Shown piece after piece: positions 1 through 8,164 of a stretch of 64,000 nucleotides of DNA. A program made the translations under genes and the position numbers. The stretch is taken from positions 1,169,876 to 1,233,875 of the forward strand of contig JADJCP010000001.1 in assembly GCA_016703155.1 (NCBI GenBank), written 5' to 3'. Below the pieces are notes generated by a model. It was given only the letters and a program-made list of their open reading frames with translations, did no database searches and was not told where the DNA came from. Origin of the DNA: Hydrogenophilales bacterium. Its GTDB lineage: Bacteria > Pseudomonadota > Gammaproteobacteria > Burkholderiales > Thiobacillaceae. Numbering within the stretch: position 1 is the first letter of the stretch; each line of letters begins with the position of its first letter.

Positions 1-597
1 CGCGAAGCCAGTTGGCCGGAGCGCCTGGGCATGCTCTGGCTGGCCGCCGGCTGCGTCCTGCTCGGCCTGCTGCCGGTGCAGGTCACCGCCGCCCTGGCAC
101 CGGTGGTGCGCCTGCTCACCGGCCAGACGCTGGTCAACGACGGCAGCTGGCTGGTCCTGGCACCGGTGTCGGCCGAGCGCGCCAGTTACGCGCCGCTGAT
201 CTTCTTCGCCGTGGTGGCGGTGGTATTGCTGCTGACCTTCGTCTGGGTCCGCAAGGTCTACCATGGTCGCATTCGCCGCGCCGACCCGTGGGATTGCGGC
301 TACCTGGAACAGGACGCGCGCATGCAGGACACCGCCGAGGGCTTCGGCCAGCCGATCCGGCAGATCTTTGAAGCCTTCATGCGCGTCGAACGCGAACGCC
401 CCGACCCCTTCGACCGCAAGCCGCGCTACAGCTCGGCCTCGCTGGATCAGATCTGGTTCGTCCTCTACGAGCCGATCGCCAGGCTGGCGAGCTGGGTCTC
501 CGACAAGGTCGGCAGGCTGCAACATGGCCGCATCCAGTGGTATCTGATCTACAGCTTCGCCACGCTGATCTTCCTGCTTGTTTTTGTGACGCGGTGA
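1..597 (+). CDS. hyfB: Hydrogenase-4 subunit B-like (NuoL-like) membrane protein, C-terminal part
   Basis: The reading frame is open from the window edge, so the start lies upstream and the last 198 residues are seen. They contain hydrophobic segments (for example residues 10-30, 55-80 and a C-terminal helix) separated by a polar loop rich in DPWDCGY- and RPDPFDRKPRY-type sequence, the usual C-terminal layout of HyfB/HycC antiporter-like subunits. The protein is an inner-membrane proton-translocating subunit. It heads a tight operon with hyfC (4-bp gap) and hyfE, F, G, I. An ATG at position 31 is internal and not a credible start. The family call is firm; which energy-converting complex it serves is discussed under the hyfG entry. 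Confidence 0.85.
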   Translation, partial: REASWPERLGMLWLAAGCVLLGLLPVQVTAALAPVVRLLTGQTLVNDGSWLVLAPVSAERASYAPLIFFAVVAVVLLLTFVWVRKVYHGRIRRADPWDCGYLEQDARMQDTAEGFGQPIRQIFEAFMRVERERPDPFDRKPRYSSASLDQIWFVLYEPIARLASWVSDKVGRLQHGRIQWYLIYSFATLIFLLVFVTR

Positions 598-601
598 AAC
601 C

Positions 602-1546
602 ATGACCACCGGCATCCTCCTGCAAATCGCCCAGACCCTCGCCGCCATCCTCCTGGCGCCCCTGCTCATGGGCTGGGTCAACCAGTGCCGCGCCTGGCTG
701 CAAGGCCGCTCGGCGCCGCCCATCAGCCAGCCCTACCGCACCCTGCGCAAGCTGTTCCAGAAGGACGCGGTGATCGCCCACAACGCTTCGCCGCTGTTCC
801 GCTTCGCGCCCTACATGGTGTTCGCCTGCATGGCCCTGGCGGCGGGCATCGTCCCGACCATCGCCAACGACCTGCCGTTCTCGCCGGCGGCCGACGCCAT
901 CGCTCTGGTCGGTGTCTTCGCCCTGGCACGCGTTTTCCTGGCACTGGCGGCGATGGATATCGGCACCTCCTTCGGCAGCCTCGGCGCCCGACGCGAAATG
1001 CTGGTCGCCTTTCTCGCCGAACCCGCCTTGCTGATGGTGTTCTTCACCGCCAGCCTGATCTCGCAATCCACCGAACTGCCGGTCATCGTCCAGACCCTGG
1101 CGCACAAGGAATTCGTCATCTACCCGAGCATGGCCTTCGCGGCGGTGGCGTTCTGGATGATCTCGGTGGCGGAAAACGCCCGCATCCCGGTGGATAACCC
1201 GACCACCCACCTCGAACTGACCATGATCCATGAGGCGATGATCCTGGAGTACTCCGCGCGCCACCTGGCGCTGATCGAGTGGGCGGTGGCGCTGAAGCTG
1301 TTTACCTATTCGGCCCTGGGCATCGCCCTGTTCCTGCCCTGGGGTATCGCCCCGCAGGGCGATCTGAGCGCATTGCCGCTGGCTGTACTCGTGCTGTTAT
1401 TGAAGATGCTGCTTGGGGGCACGGTGTTGTCGTTCATGGAAGCGATCTCCGCCAAGGTCCGCCTCTTCCGCGCCCCCGAGTTCCTCGGCACCGCCTTCCT
1501 TCTCGGTGTGCTGGGGATGCTGATCCATTTCCTGCTGGAGGTCTGA
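602..1546 (+). CDS. hyfC: Hydrogenase-4 subunit C-like (NuoH-like) membrane protein
   Basis: This 314-residue polytopic membrane protein matches the NuoH/HycD/HyfC family in length and pattern. The conserved cytoplasmic stretch ENARIPVDNPTTHLELTMIH (about residues 195-214) is the quinone/hydrogenase-interface loop that connects the peripheral arm to the membrane arm. It starts 4 bp after hyfB. The stop codon is the first base triplet of a palindromic element that separates it from hyfE. Role by family: couples the peripheral redox module to the proton-pumping antiporter subunits. Confidence 0.9.
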   Translation: MTTGILLQIAQTLAAILLAPLLMGWVNQCRAWLQGRSAPPISQPYRTLRKLFQKDAVIAHNASPLFRFAPYMVFACMALAAGIVPTIANDLPFSPAADAIALVGVFALARVFLALAAMDIGTSFGSLGARREMLVAFLAEPALLMVFFTASLISQSTELPVIVQTLAHKEFVIYPSMAFAAVAFWMISVAENARIPVDNPTTHLELTMIHEAMILEYSARHLALIEWAVALKLFTYSALGIALFLPWGIAPQGDLSALPLAVLVLLLKMLLGGTVLSFMEAISAKVRLFRAPEFLGTAFLLGVLGMLIHFLLEV

Positions 1547-1690
1547 AAGCCTGTGAATTCATCTACTGCGCGTCCCGATAGCTGCGTTGGGCGGTGCTCG
1601 CTCCTCGCCTATCTATCCGATATGTCTCGTCGCTGCGCTCCGTCCGCCTTGCTCTCGGGCCGCTCGCTACGATGTATTCACAGGCTTTGA
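1544..1690. repeat. Palindromic intergenic element between hyfC and hyfE
   Basis: The gap is bounded by 20-bp inverted repeats, 1544-1563 and 1671-1690, that match at 18 of 20 positions. The left arm includes the hyfC stop and the right arm ends one base before the hyfE ATG. The roughly 107 bp between the arms is GC-rich and holds no gene. The element resembles a small mobile or REP-like insertion that has filled the gap exactly; a second, larger element occurs in the same operon. Confidence 0.7.
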
Positions 1691-1691
1691 G

Positions 1692-2360
1692 ATGACCCTG
1701 TCGCTGACCTACCACCTGCAAGTCATCAACCTGCTGGCCGCGTTGCTGCTGCTGATCTCCTTCGCCATGCTGTCGCAGCGGCGCATCGTCGGCCTGATCA
1801 CACTGTTTGCCTGGCAGGGCGCGGCGCTGTCGGCGTCTACCGCGATTGTCGCGTGGTCCACCGGCCAGCATCATCTGTATTACTCGGCGGCACTGACCCT
1901 GGTCCTGAAGGTGATCGCCATGCCCTGGTTCTTCTACCGGCTGGTGAAGAAACTCGATGTCGATCGCGATGTCGAGCCGATGATCAATATCCCCACCACC
2001 ATGCTCATCGGCATCGTCCTGGTGATCTTCGCTTTCAATCTGGCCATGCCCATATCGCAGATGTCCGGCACGGTGATGCGTTCCACTCTGGGCATCGCCA
2101 TGGCCACGGTACTGCTCGCCTTCCTGATGATGATCACGCGCAGCAAGGCCATCCCCCAGGTGATCGGCTTCCTGGCCATGGAAAACGGCCTGTTCTTCGC
2201 CGCCACCAGCGCCACCTACGGCATGCCGCTGGTGGTCGAGATGGGTGTCGCCCTCGATGTACTGGTGGGCGTCTTCGTGCTGGGCATCTTCTTCTTCCAG
2301 ATCCGCGAGACCTTCGATTCGCTGGACCTGAAACACATGGAAAAGCTGAAAGAAAAATAA
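1692..2360 (+). CDS. hyfE: Hydrogenase-4 subunit E-like membrane protein
   Basis: A 222-residue protein with about six hydrophobic segments, matching HyfE in length and hydropathy (NuoK-like fold in part). I start it at the ATG at 1692 (MTLSL) because the upstream in-frame extension lies entirely in the palindromic element and is not membrane-like. Its TAA is immediately followed by the hyfF ATG, so the two genes are translationally close. Role by family: membrane-arm subunit of the hyf-type complex. The Shine-Dalgarno (TTTGAG) is weak, perhaps because the element replaced the original leader. Confidence 0.85.
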   Translation: MTLSLTYHLQVINLLAALLLLISFAMLSQRRIVGLITLFAWQGAALSASTAIVAWSTGQHHLYYSAALTLVLKVIAMPWFFYRLVKKLDVDRDVEPMINIPTTMLIGIVLVIFAFNLAMPISQMSGTVMRSTLGIAMATVLLAFLMMITRSKAIPQVIGFLAMENGLFFAATSATYGMPLVVEMGVALDVLVGVFVLGIFFFQIRETFDSLDLKHMEKLKEK

Positions 2361-3815
2361 ATGGAAATCTACTGGGTACTCGGCATCCCGCTGGTCGGCG
2401 GGATCTTCCTGGCGCTCTGGGGCAGCCGGGGTAACGCGCCGGAAATCAACGCCTTCTTCAGCCTGCTGACGCTGATCGCCGCCAGCATCCTGACCGCGCG
2501 CATCGTCGCCGACGGGCCGATGATCGTCGGTGGCGAGGGCTGGTTCTTCATCGATTCCTTCAATGTCTTCCTGGTGACGCTGACCGCCTTCGTGGCGTTC
2601 ACCACGTCGCTGTTCTCGCGGCCCTACATGCGCATCGAGAAGGAGCACAGCCGGCTCAACGACAAGCGCCTGCGCCTCTACCACAGCAGCTACCAGATCT
2701 TCATCGGCGCCATGCTGCTGGCCCTGACCACCAACAACATGGGCATCCTCTGGGTGTCGATGGAAGCCGCCACCCTGGCGACCGTCCTGCTGGTCTCGCT
2801 GTATCGCACGCCGGCCTCGCTGGAGGCCGCCTGGAAGTACTTCATCCTCTGCGGCGTCGGCATTGCCCAGGCCCTGTTCGGCACCATCCTGCTCTATTTC
2901 GCCGCCGAGAAAGTGCTTGGCTCGGGCGGCACGGCGCTGCTCTGGACCCATCTCAACGAAGTGAAGGGCCAGCTTGAACCGACCGTGCTGCAACTGGCCT
3001 TCGTCTTCCTTTTGGTCGGCTACGGCACCAAGGTCGGCCTGGCGCCGCTGCACAACTGGCTGCCGGACGCCCATGCCGAAGGTCCGACGCCGGTCTCGGC
3101 CGTGCTCTCCGGCCTGCTCCTCAACGTTGCCCTGTACGCGGTGATGCGTTCCAAGGTGCTGGTCGATGGCGCCCTGGGCAACGACCTCGCCGGCAACCTG
3201 ATGATGGGTTTCGGCTTGCTCTCGGTGGTGCTCGCCGCCTTCCTGATAAAACGCCAGACCGACGTCAAGCGCATGTTCGCCTATTCGTCGATCGAACACA
3301 TGGGCCTGGTCACCTTCGCCTTCGGCATGGGCGGCCCGGTGGCGAGTTTCGCCGGCTTGCTGCACATGACCATGCATTCGCTGACCAAGTCAGCCATCTT
3401 CTTCGCCGTCGGTCATGCCACGCAGAGTGCCGGCACCCAGTTGATGGCAGGTATCCGCGGCCTGATCAAGACCAATCCGACCATCGGCTGGGGCCTGATG
3501 CTGGGCACCGTGGCCATCCTGGGGGTGCCGCCCTTCGGCGTCTTCGCCAGCGAGTTCCTGATCATCACCACGGCCATGCACGAGCACGCCTGGGCGACGC
3601 CGTTCCTGCTCACGGCGCTGGGCGTCGCCTTCGCCTCGATCTTCGGCAAGGTCCAGCCCATGGTATTCGGCGAGACCGAGCTGCCCAGGCTGCCTTATCA
3701 GCCCGCCCTGACGCCAGTGTTCATGCACCTGGCCCTGGTGCTGATGCTCGGCCTGTTCATCCCGCCCTACCTCGCGGACTGGTACCGCCAGGCCGCCGCC
3801 TTGCTGGGAGGTTGA
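2361..3815 (+). CDS. hyfF: Hydrogenase-4 subunit F-like (NuoL/M/N-type antiporter) protein
   Basis: This 484-residue polytopic protein has the antiporter-like subunit hallmarks: a conserved glutamate-containing helix (MGILWVSMEAATLATVLL, about residues 129-146), the HNWLPDAHAEGPTPVSAVLS motif near residues 232-251, and a lysine/histidine-bearing helix region (SIEHMGLVTFAFGMGG, MHSLTKSAIFF). These mark a proton-pumping membrane subunit of HyfF/HycC/NuoM type. The start codon abuts the hyfE stop and the stop is one base from the hyfG start, so it is in the middle of the operon. Confidence 0.92.
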   Translation: MEIYWVLGIPLVGGIFLALWGSRGNAPEINAFFSLLTLIAASILTARIVADGPMIVGGEGWFFIDSFNVFLVTLTAFVAFTTSLFSRPYMRIEKEHSRLNDKRLRLYHSSYQIFIGAMLLALTTNNMGILWVSMEAATLATVLLVSLYRTPASLEAAWKYFILCGVGIAQALFGTILLYFAAEKVLGSGGTALLWTHLNEVKGQLEPTVLQLAFVFLLVGYGTKVGLAPLHNWLPDAHAEGPTPVSAVLSGLLLNVALYAVMRSKVLVDGALGNDLAGNLMMGFGLLSVVLAAFLIKRQTDVKRMFAYSSIEHMGLVTFAFGMGGPVASFAGLLHMTMHSLTKSAIFFAVGHATQSAGTQLMAGIRGLIKTNPTIGWGLMLGTVAILGVPPFGVFASEFLIITTAMHEHAWATPFLLTALGVAFASIFGKVQPMVFGETELPRLPYQPALTPVFMHLALVLMLGLFIPPYLADWYRQAAALLGG

Positions 3816-3816
3816 G

Positions 3817-5364
3817 ATGACCCGAATCGGTACGCACGACTGGAATCTCGAAGCACAGGCCCAACACATCTGGCGCATCCGGCCCGAAGTCGGCCAGCTC
3901 AGTACCCTGGCGCGCGACGTCAAGGATGCCGGCGGCCAGCTCGTCGCCCTGTGGGGCTCGGATGATCGGTCAAGCCATAACGGCTACGGCCTCCACACCG
4001 CCTTCATCACCGCTGCCGGCCTGGTCTGGGCGAGTGTCGGCCTGCCCGAGGACGCTCCTGCGTACCCCGACCTGGCGACGCTTTTCCCCCAGGCAGACCG
4101 CATGCAGCGCGCCACCTTCGATCTGCTCGGCATCCGCGCCGAGGGCGCCGTCGACGACCGCAAGTGGCTGCGCCACAGCGCCTGGGCGGCCGACAGTTTC
4201 CCGCTGCGCAAGGATTTCTCGGCCCAGCCTCTGGCGCCCTATCCGGCGCACAGCGATGCCTACGCATTCATTCGTGTCGAAGGCGATGGCGTCCACGAAA
4301 TCCCGGTCGGGCCGATCCACGCTGGCGTCATCGAGCCGGGGCATTTCCGCTTCTCGATCATCGGCGACCGGGTACTGAAACTGGAACAACGCCTCGGCTA
4401 CACCCACCAGGGTGTCGAAAAACGCTTTGAAGGCATGGATCTCGACAGTGGCGCTCGGCTCGCCGGCCGCGTTTCGGGCGATTCGCACAGCGCCTACGCC
4501 TGGGCCTATTGCATGGCGGTGGAACAGGCCACGTCCTGCAACGTGCCGGAGCGTGCCGTCTGGCTGCGCGCCCTGTTCCTGGAGATCGAACGGGTCGCCA
4601 ATCACCTCGGCGACCTCGGCTATCTCGGCAACGATGTCGCCCTGTCTTTCGGCTTCATGCAGTTCTGGCGCCTGAAGGAAGACTGGCTGCGCCTCACCGC
4701 CAAGATGTTCGGCCATCGCTATCTCTTCGATTGCATCGTCCCGGGCGGTGTCGCGGTCGACCTGGGCGACGATGGCTACGCCATGAACCGGTTGGTGCAC
4801 CGCCTGATCGACGAAGTGGCCGAGCTGAAGCATGTTTACGACGAACATGCGACCTTGCAGGACCGCTTCGCCAACACCGGCATCTGCAAGCCGGACATGG
4901 CGGCGCGCCTCGGCCTCACCGGCCTGGCCGGACGTGGCAGCGCCCAGGCCTGGGACGCGCGCGTGCAATTCCCGCAGTCGCCATACGACAGTCTCGACGT
5001 GACCATGGCGACGCAGCGCAAGGGCGACGTCCTGGCCCGCGCCGAGGTGCGTTTCGCCGAGGTATTCGAGTCGCTGCGCCTGATCCACGATATCCTCAAA
5101 CGCATGCCGGCGGGCCCGATCCGTCAAGCGCTGGCGCCGACCCAAAGTGCCTGCGAAGGCATTGGCTGGGTCGAAGGCTGGCGCGGCGAAATCATCGTCG
5201 CCGTCTCGATCGGCGCCAACGGCAAGCTGGAGCGCGTGCATCCGCATGACCCTTCCTGGCAGAACTGGCCGCTGCTCGAAATCGGCATCCTCGGTAACAT
5301 CGTTCCCGACTTCCCGCTGATCAACAAATCGTTCAACCTCAGCTACTCCGGGCAGGATCTATGA
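3817..5364 (+). CDS. hyfG: HyfG-like large subunit lacking the NiFe ligands (Ehr-type, NuoCD-like)
   Basis: The 515-residue protein has an N-terminal NuoC-like domain (about 1-145) fused to a NuoD/hydrogenase large-subunit domain, as in HyfG and HycE. The proximal motif that should read RxCGxC is RVSGDS at 218-223. The C-terminal DPCxxC equivalent is NLSYSG at 507-512, so all four Ni-binding cysteines are Ser or Gly. Conserved surroundings (HQGVEKRFEG, ERVANHLGDLG, KSF...YSG) make the alignment unambiguous. It therefore cannot bind a Ni-Fe site and is best placed with the Ehr complexes that link complex I and group 4 hydrogenases. No maturation genes are seen. The substrate is unknown. Confidence 0.88.
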   Translation: MTRIGTHDWNLEAQAQHIWRIRPEVGQLSTLARDVKDAGGQLVALWGSDDRSSHNGYGLHTAFITAAGLVWASVGLPEDAPAYPDLATLFPQADRMQRATFDLLGIRAEGAVDDRKWLRHSAWAADSFPLRKDFSAQPLAPYPAHSDAYAFIRVEGDGVHEIPVGPIHAGVIEPGHFRFSIIGDRVLKLEQRLGYTHQGVEKRFEGMDLDSGARLAGRVSGDSHSAYAWAYCMAVEQATSCNVPERAVWLRALFLEIERVANHLGDLGYLGNDVALSFGFMQFWRLKEDWLRLTAKMFGHRYLFDCIVPGGVAVDLGDDGYAMNRLVHRLIDEVAELKHVYDEHATLQDRFANTGICKPDMAARLGLTGLAGRGSAQAWDARVQFPQSPYDSLDVTMATQRKGDVLARAEVRFAEVFESLRLIHDILKRMPAGPIRQALAPTQSACEGIGWVEGWRGEIIVAVSIGANGKLERVHPHDPSWQNWPLLEIGILGNIVPDFPLINKSFNLSYSGQDL

Positions 5365-5633
5365 GTATCTATCCGAGAGAAATACGGCTCTGCGCTGGAG
5401 CCGATTTTGGATGCAGCCCGCGAAGCAAGTCGCGCGGTTGTGTCATTCACAACAAGCGGCTTGCGACAAAGGGGGGCGCCAAAATCGGCTCCAGCCCGGA
5501 GGGTTGCCTCGTATCCGTGCGTCTGCGGCGTTGCGAGGCTTGGGAATGGAATAACCATTCCCCGCGCCTCGCGCCTTGCATCCATCGCGGATACGAGGCA
5601 ACGCAGAACCGTATTTCTCTCGGATAGATACTC
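5363..5633. repeat. Branched palindromic element between hyfG and hyfI
   Basis: The gap is bounded by 32-bp inverted arms, 5363-5394 and 5602-5633, with one mismatch; the outer 25 bp are perfect. Inside are two more perfect inverted pairs: 5394-5410 with 5479-5495 (17 bp) and 5503-5517 with 5588-5602 (15 bp). Smaller hairpins sit within these (for example 5533-5539 with 5566-5572). The whole can fold as a multi-armed cruciform or a cloverleaf-like RNA. The left arm overlaps the hyfG stop codon and the right arm ends two bases before the hyfI ATG. No protein-coding gene is credible inside. Confidence 0.8.
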
Positions 5634-5635
5634 TT

Positions 5636-6166
5636 ATGGCGACGCACCTGATCCTCAAGAAAATCTTCAAGACCGGCATCGTCTCCGAAGCCCCGCCCGA
5701 GGCCGATACCTCCCTGCGTACCCGCGAACAGGAACTGCACGCCGAGATTCTCAAGGTCTTCGGCGCGGCGGTCAGTATTCGCCACGTCGACGCTGGCTCC
5801 TGCAACGGCTGCGAACTGGAGGTCCATGCCATCAACGGCGCGCATTACAACATCGAGGGCATGGGCGTGAAATTCGCCGCCAGCCCGCGCCATGTCGATG
5901 TACTGCTGGTCACCGGGCCGGTATCGCGTCATCTCGAAACCGCCTTGAAGCGCACCTACGACGCCACGCCCGAGCCCAAGTGGGTGGTGGCCATGGGCGA
6001 TTGCGCCGCCGGTTGCGGCATGGCCGGGGCGATGTTCGGCGAGAACTACGCCTCGTGCGGCAAGATCGCCAACGTTATCCCGGTCGATGTCGAAGTGCCT
6101 GGCTGCCCGCCCGACCCGGTCACCCTTCTGCGTGGCATCCTCGCGGCAGTCAGCCAGTCGCGCTAA
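5636..6166 (+). CDS. hyfI: HyfI-like (NuoB-type) small iron-sulfur subunit
   Basis: This 176-residue protein carries the NuoB/HyfI cysteine set: CNGCE (C56, C59), MGDC (C123) and PGCPP (C157), the ligands of the N2-type 4Fe-4S cluster that delivers electrons to the large subunit. The ATG at 5636 is used because upstream in-frame sequence is part of the palindromic element. It is the last gene of the operon. No HyfH/HyfA-like ferredoxin or HyfJ is found nearby, so the electron donor subunit is either upstream of the window or absent. Cluster ligands are intact, in contrast to the lost ligands in HyfG. Confidence 0.88.
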   Translation: MATHLILKKIFKTGIVSEAPPEADTSLRTREQELHAEILKVFGAAVSIRHVDAGSCNGCELEVHAINGAHYNIEGMGVKFAASPRHVDVLLVTGPVSRHLETALKRTYDATPEPKWVVAMGDCAAGCGMAGAMFGENYASCGKIANVIPVDVEVPGCPPDPVTLLRGILAAVSQSR

Positions 6167-6210
6167 ACCAGCCCATGGGACGGGTCCACTCGCCGGCCAC
6201 CGGCGCGCCA

Positions 6211-6243
6211 GAAAAAAAGCCATCGGCGATCAGCCGATGGCTT
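6211..6243 (-). terminator. Rho-independent terminator of the soxAX transcript
   Basis: A perfect stem, 6217-6227 with 6233-6243 (loop GATCA), is followed on the minus strand by a run of seven T (plus-strand A at 6212-6218). It lies about 70 bp beyond the soxX stop, in the convergent gap with hyfI. Confidence 0.85.
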
Positions 6244-6276
6244 CCGATACAGCCCACCGTTGTATAGTCCGGCGGG

Positions 6277-6300
6277 CACTCGACGTAGCGTCGAGTGTTT
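6277..6300. terminator. Second hairpin in the hyfI/soxX convergent gap
   Basis: A nine-base-pair perfect hairpin (6277-6285 with 6289-6297, loop TAG) is followed on the plus strand by TTT. It may stop hyf transcripts reading into soxX. The short T tract makes it a weaker intrinsic terminator than the neighbouring one. Confidence 0.5.
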
Positions 6301-6310
6301 GCCTGCCCGA

Positions 6311-7066
6311 TTACTTGTTGACCGGCGAGTTCGGGTCGAACAGATAGGCCAAGATGTCAGCGATCTGGGCTTGCGACAGCACCCCCGATGCGCCCATTCT
6401 CGGCATGTTGGTGCAGGCGAAGTAGACGTGCGGGTTGTAGATCACATCGTAGGCGTACTTCAGCGTGTCCGGATCCATGCCGCGAATCTTGCCGAAGCCG
6501 GTGAGGCTCGGGCCGATGTCGCCGCCGGTACGATCGGTGGCGATCTGGTGGCAGTTGTAGCAGTTGCCACCCGGCGTGCCCTTGGCGTGGTTGTCCGGGT
6601 TGTGGGCGGTGCGGTAACCGTAACCGGACCAGGCCAGTTCACGACCTTTTTTCCAGTCGCCCAGCTTGATGCCGCCTTCCGGGTATTTGATCGTCGACGC
6701 CGCCAGCGCCATGATCTTTTCACGGCTCTTGTCGTCGATTTCCTTACCCTTGCCCAGGGAACAGGCCTTCTGAATCTCGTCCTGGACGAGGCGCGCGCGA
6801 CCCGTGGTGCCTTCCTGGGTCGGCTGTTTCAGGTCATAGCCTTCAGCTTCGAAGATCAGATATTCAGCCAGCTCGGCCGGGCTCATGGCCGTGTAATCGA
6901 CCTTCTTGGCGACAACCGCCGGAGCAGCCGGCGCCGCGGCAGGGGCCGCCGCGGGTGCGGTGGCTTGAGGCGCAACCGACTTGCCGGTGTTGGTCGCGGC
7001 ACAGCCGCCGGCGATGAGCAGCAACGATACAGCGGCTACAGCCGCAATGGGGGTCTTCTTGAACAT
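6311..7066 (-). CDS. soxX: Sulfur-oxidising c-type cytochrome SoxX
   Basis: A 251-residue exported monoheme cytochrome c. Residues 1-22 form a signal sequence ending in AGGC, a possible lipobox, followed by an Ala/Pro-rich linker (about 31-53). The heme site is CYNCH at 169-173. A GPSLTGFG stretch and a distal methionine in NMPRMG (about 221-224) match SoxX. SoxX pairs with SoxA in the periplasm; SoxAX starts the Sox cycle by joining thiosulfate to the SoxYZ carrier. The start has a GAGGAGA Shine-Dalgarno. The gene follows soxA by 27 bp. The N-terminal linker makes it longer than minimal SoxX, and lipid anchoring would be unusual. No soxYZ, soxB or soxCD is in the window. Confidence 0.88.
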   Translation of the reverse strand: MFKKTPIAAVAAVSLLLIAGGCAATNTGKSVAPQATAPAAAPAAAPAAPAVVAKKVDYTAMSPAELAEYLIFEAEGYDLKQPTQEGTTGRARLVQDEIQKACSLGKGKEIDDKSREKIMALAASTIKYPEGGIKLGDWKKGRELAWSGYGYRTAHNPDNHAKGTPGGNCYNCHQIATDRTGGDIGPSLTGFGKIRGMDPDTLKYAYDVIYNPHVYFACTNMPRMGASGVLSQAQIADILAYLFDPNSPVNK

Positions 7067-7093
7067 GGATTGAGTCTCCTCTCGATTCGGCGA

Positions 7094-7939
7094 TTAGCGT
7101 TTCAGGTCGGGCAGGATGGCCGGTTCACCACGTGCAGCGTCGGTCCAGAAGGAGATCAGCGCAATCGAGGCATCGGAGCCATTCTTGATGTTCGGATAAC
7201 GCATCTGCCAGAGGCATTCGAGGACGCGATGCTGGCTGCTGCGGACTTCGTCATGACTGGTGCGTTGCGACGGCCAGGAGATCGCCTTGGTCATGTCCGC
7301 GGCGTCGTACACGCTCGGCAATACCGAAGCGCGGATGCGCTTGCCGGTCTGCGTGTGGCAGGTGGCGCAACTGAAGTCCATGGTGCCGGAACGGCGGTAG
7401 AACATCACCTCGCCGGCATCGCGCATCGCCTTTTCCAGAGGATGCTGCATCGGCGGATTCCAGGGGATGCCGCTCGATTTGCTGGCGATATAGGTTTGCA
7501 GCTTCATGATGTCGGATTTAGAACCATGCTTCTGCTTGATGGCCGCATCGTCATTGGTGAAGCCTTGCAGGGTCTTCATGCAATGGAGCAGGCGGGTCTC
7601 CAGATCCATGACCTTGCCGGTGTCGGCGAAGTAGCGCGGCAACTCGGCGTGAGCGCCGTCTAGCACCCCGGGGCCTTTGCCGAAATCGCACTGTTCCAGC
7701 GAAGCGTTCTTGGGGCCGCGCGCCTGTTTGAAAAGTGCCTCGCCGGCCTCGGCTACCAGCCACGCCGGGTTGTCCGGCAACATCATGATGTTTTGCGGGC
7801 TTTGCGTCAGGTAAACAGAGTTGTTGGTTTTCTTGATCAGGCCATCCAGGACCTCTTCCGGCAACTGGCCGGAGCCGGCATTGGACGAAGCCACCACGGC
7901 CAGTACGACCGGTAGTACATGCAAGGTTTTATTAAACAT
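7094..7939 (-). CDS. soxA: L-cysteine S-thiosulfotransferase subunit SoxA (monoheme type)
   Basis: The 281-residue protein has a signal peptide (about 1-22), a C-terminal heme motif CATCH at 191-195 and the hallmark active-site cysteine in HRVLECLWQMR (C242), which ligates the heme as a persulfide in SoxA. The N-terminal heme of diheme SoxA is missing: only C84 and C120 remain there, presumably as a disulfide, so this is the monoheme subtype. The start has a strong AAGGAGGAG ribosome-binding site. It is the first gene of the soxA-soxX pair. Confidence 0.9.
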   Translation of the reverse strand: MFNKTLHVLPVVLAVVASSNAGSGQLPEEVLDGLIKKTNNSVYLTQSPQNIMMLPDNPAWLVAEAGEALFKQARGPKNASLEQCDFGKGPGVLDGAHAELPRYFADTGKVMDLETRLLHCMKTLQGFTNDDAAIKQKHGSKSDIMKLQTYIASKSSGIPWNPPMQHPLEKAMRDAGEVMFYRRSGTMDFSCATCHTQTGKRIRASVLPSVYDAADMTKAISWPSQRTSHDEVRSSQHRVLECLWQMRYPNIKNGSDASIALISFWTDAARGEPAILPDLKR

Positions 7940-8164
7940 AGTCTCCTCCTTCGGTAGGAAAAAAAACGATCGACCTCACACTCAGTCATCCTCGGTGCAA
8001 CTGGCGTAACCTGAGGGTGCGGAAGTCTTGCTAGGCTAAGCCATTCGTAATATGAAAGGGATAGGCAATTCAGTCTAGTGCGCATGGCCCCGACATACCG
8101 CGCGACGTGCCCCGGATGATGCCCCGCCGCCTATAATCCGAGCGGCGCAACCCACACTCCGGCC

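Noticed and set aside
5407..6267. Long alternative frame over hyfI and the palindromic element
   Set aside because: It is a GC-rich shadow frame; hyfI in its own frame has conserved cysteines and family length.
7940..8164. Divergent promoters between soxA and the DMT gene
   Set aside because: TTGCCT and TATTAC-like hexamers are present but at the wrong spacing; no pair is convincing.
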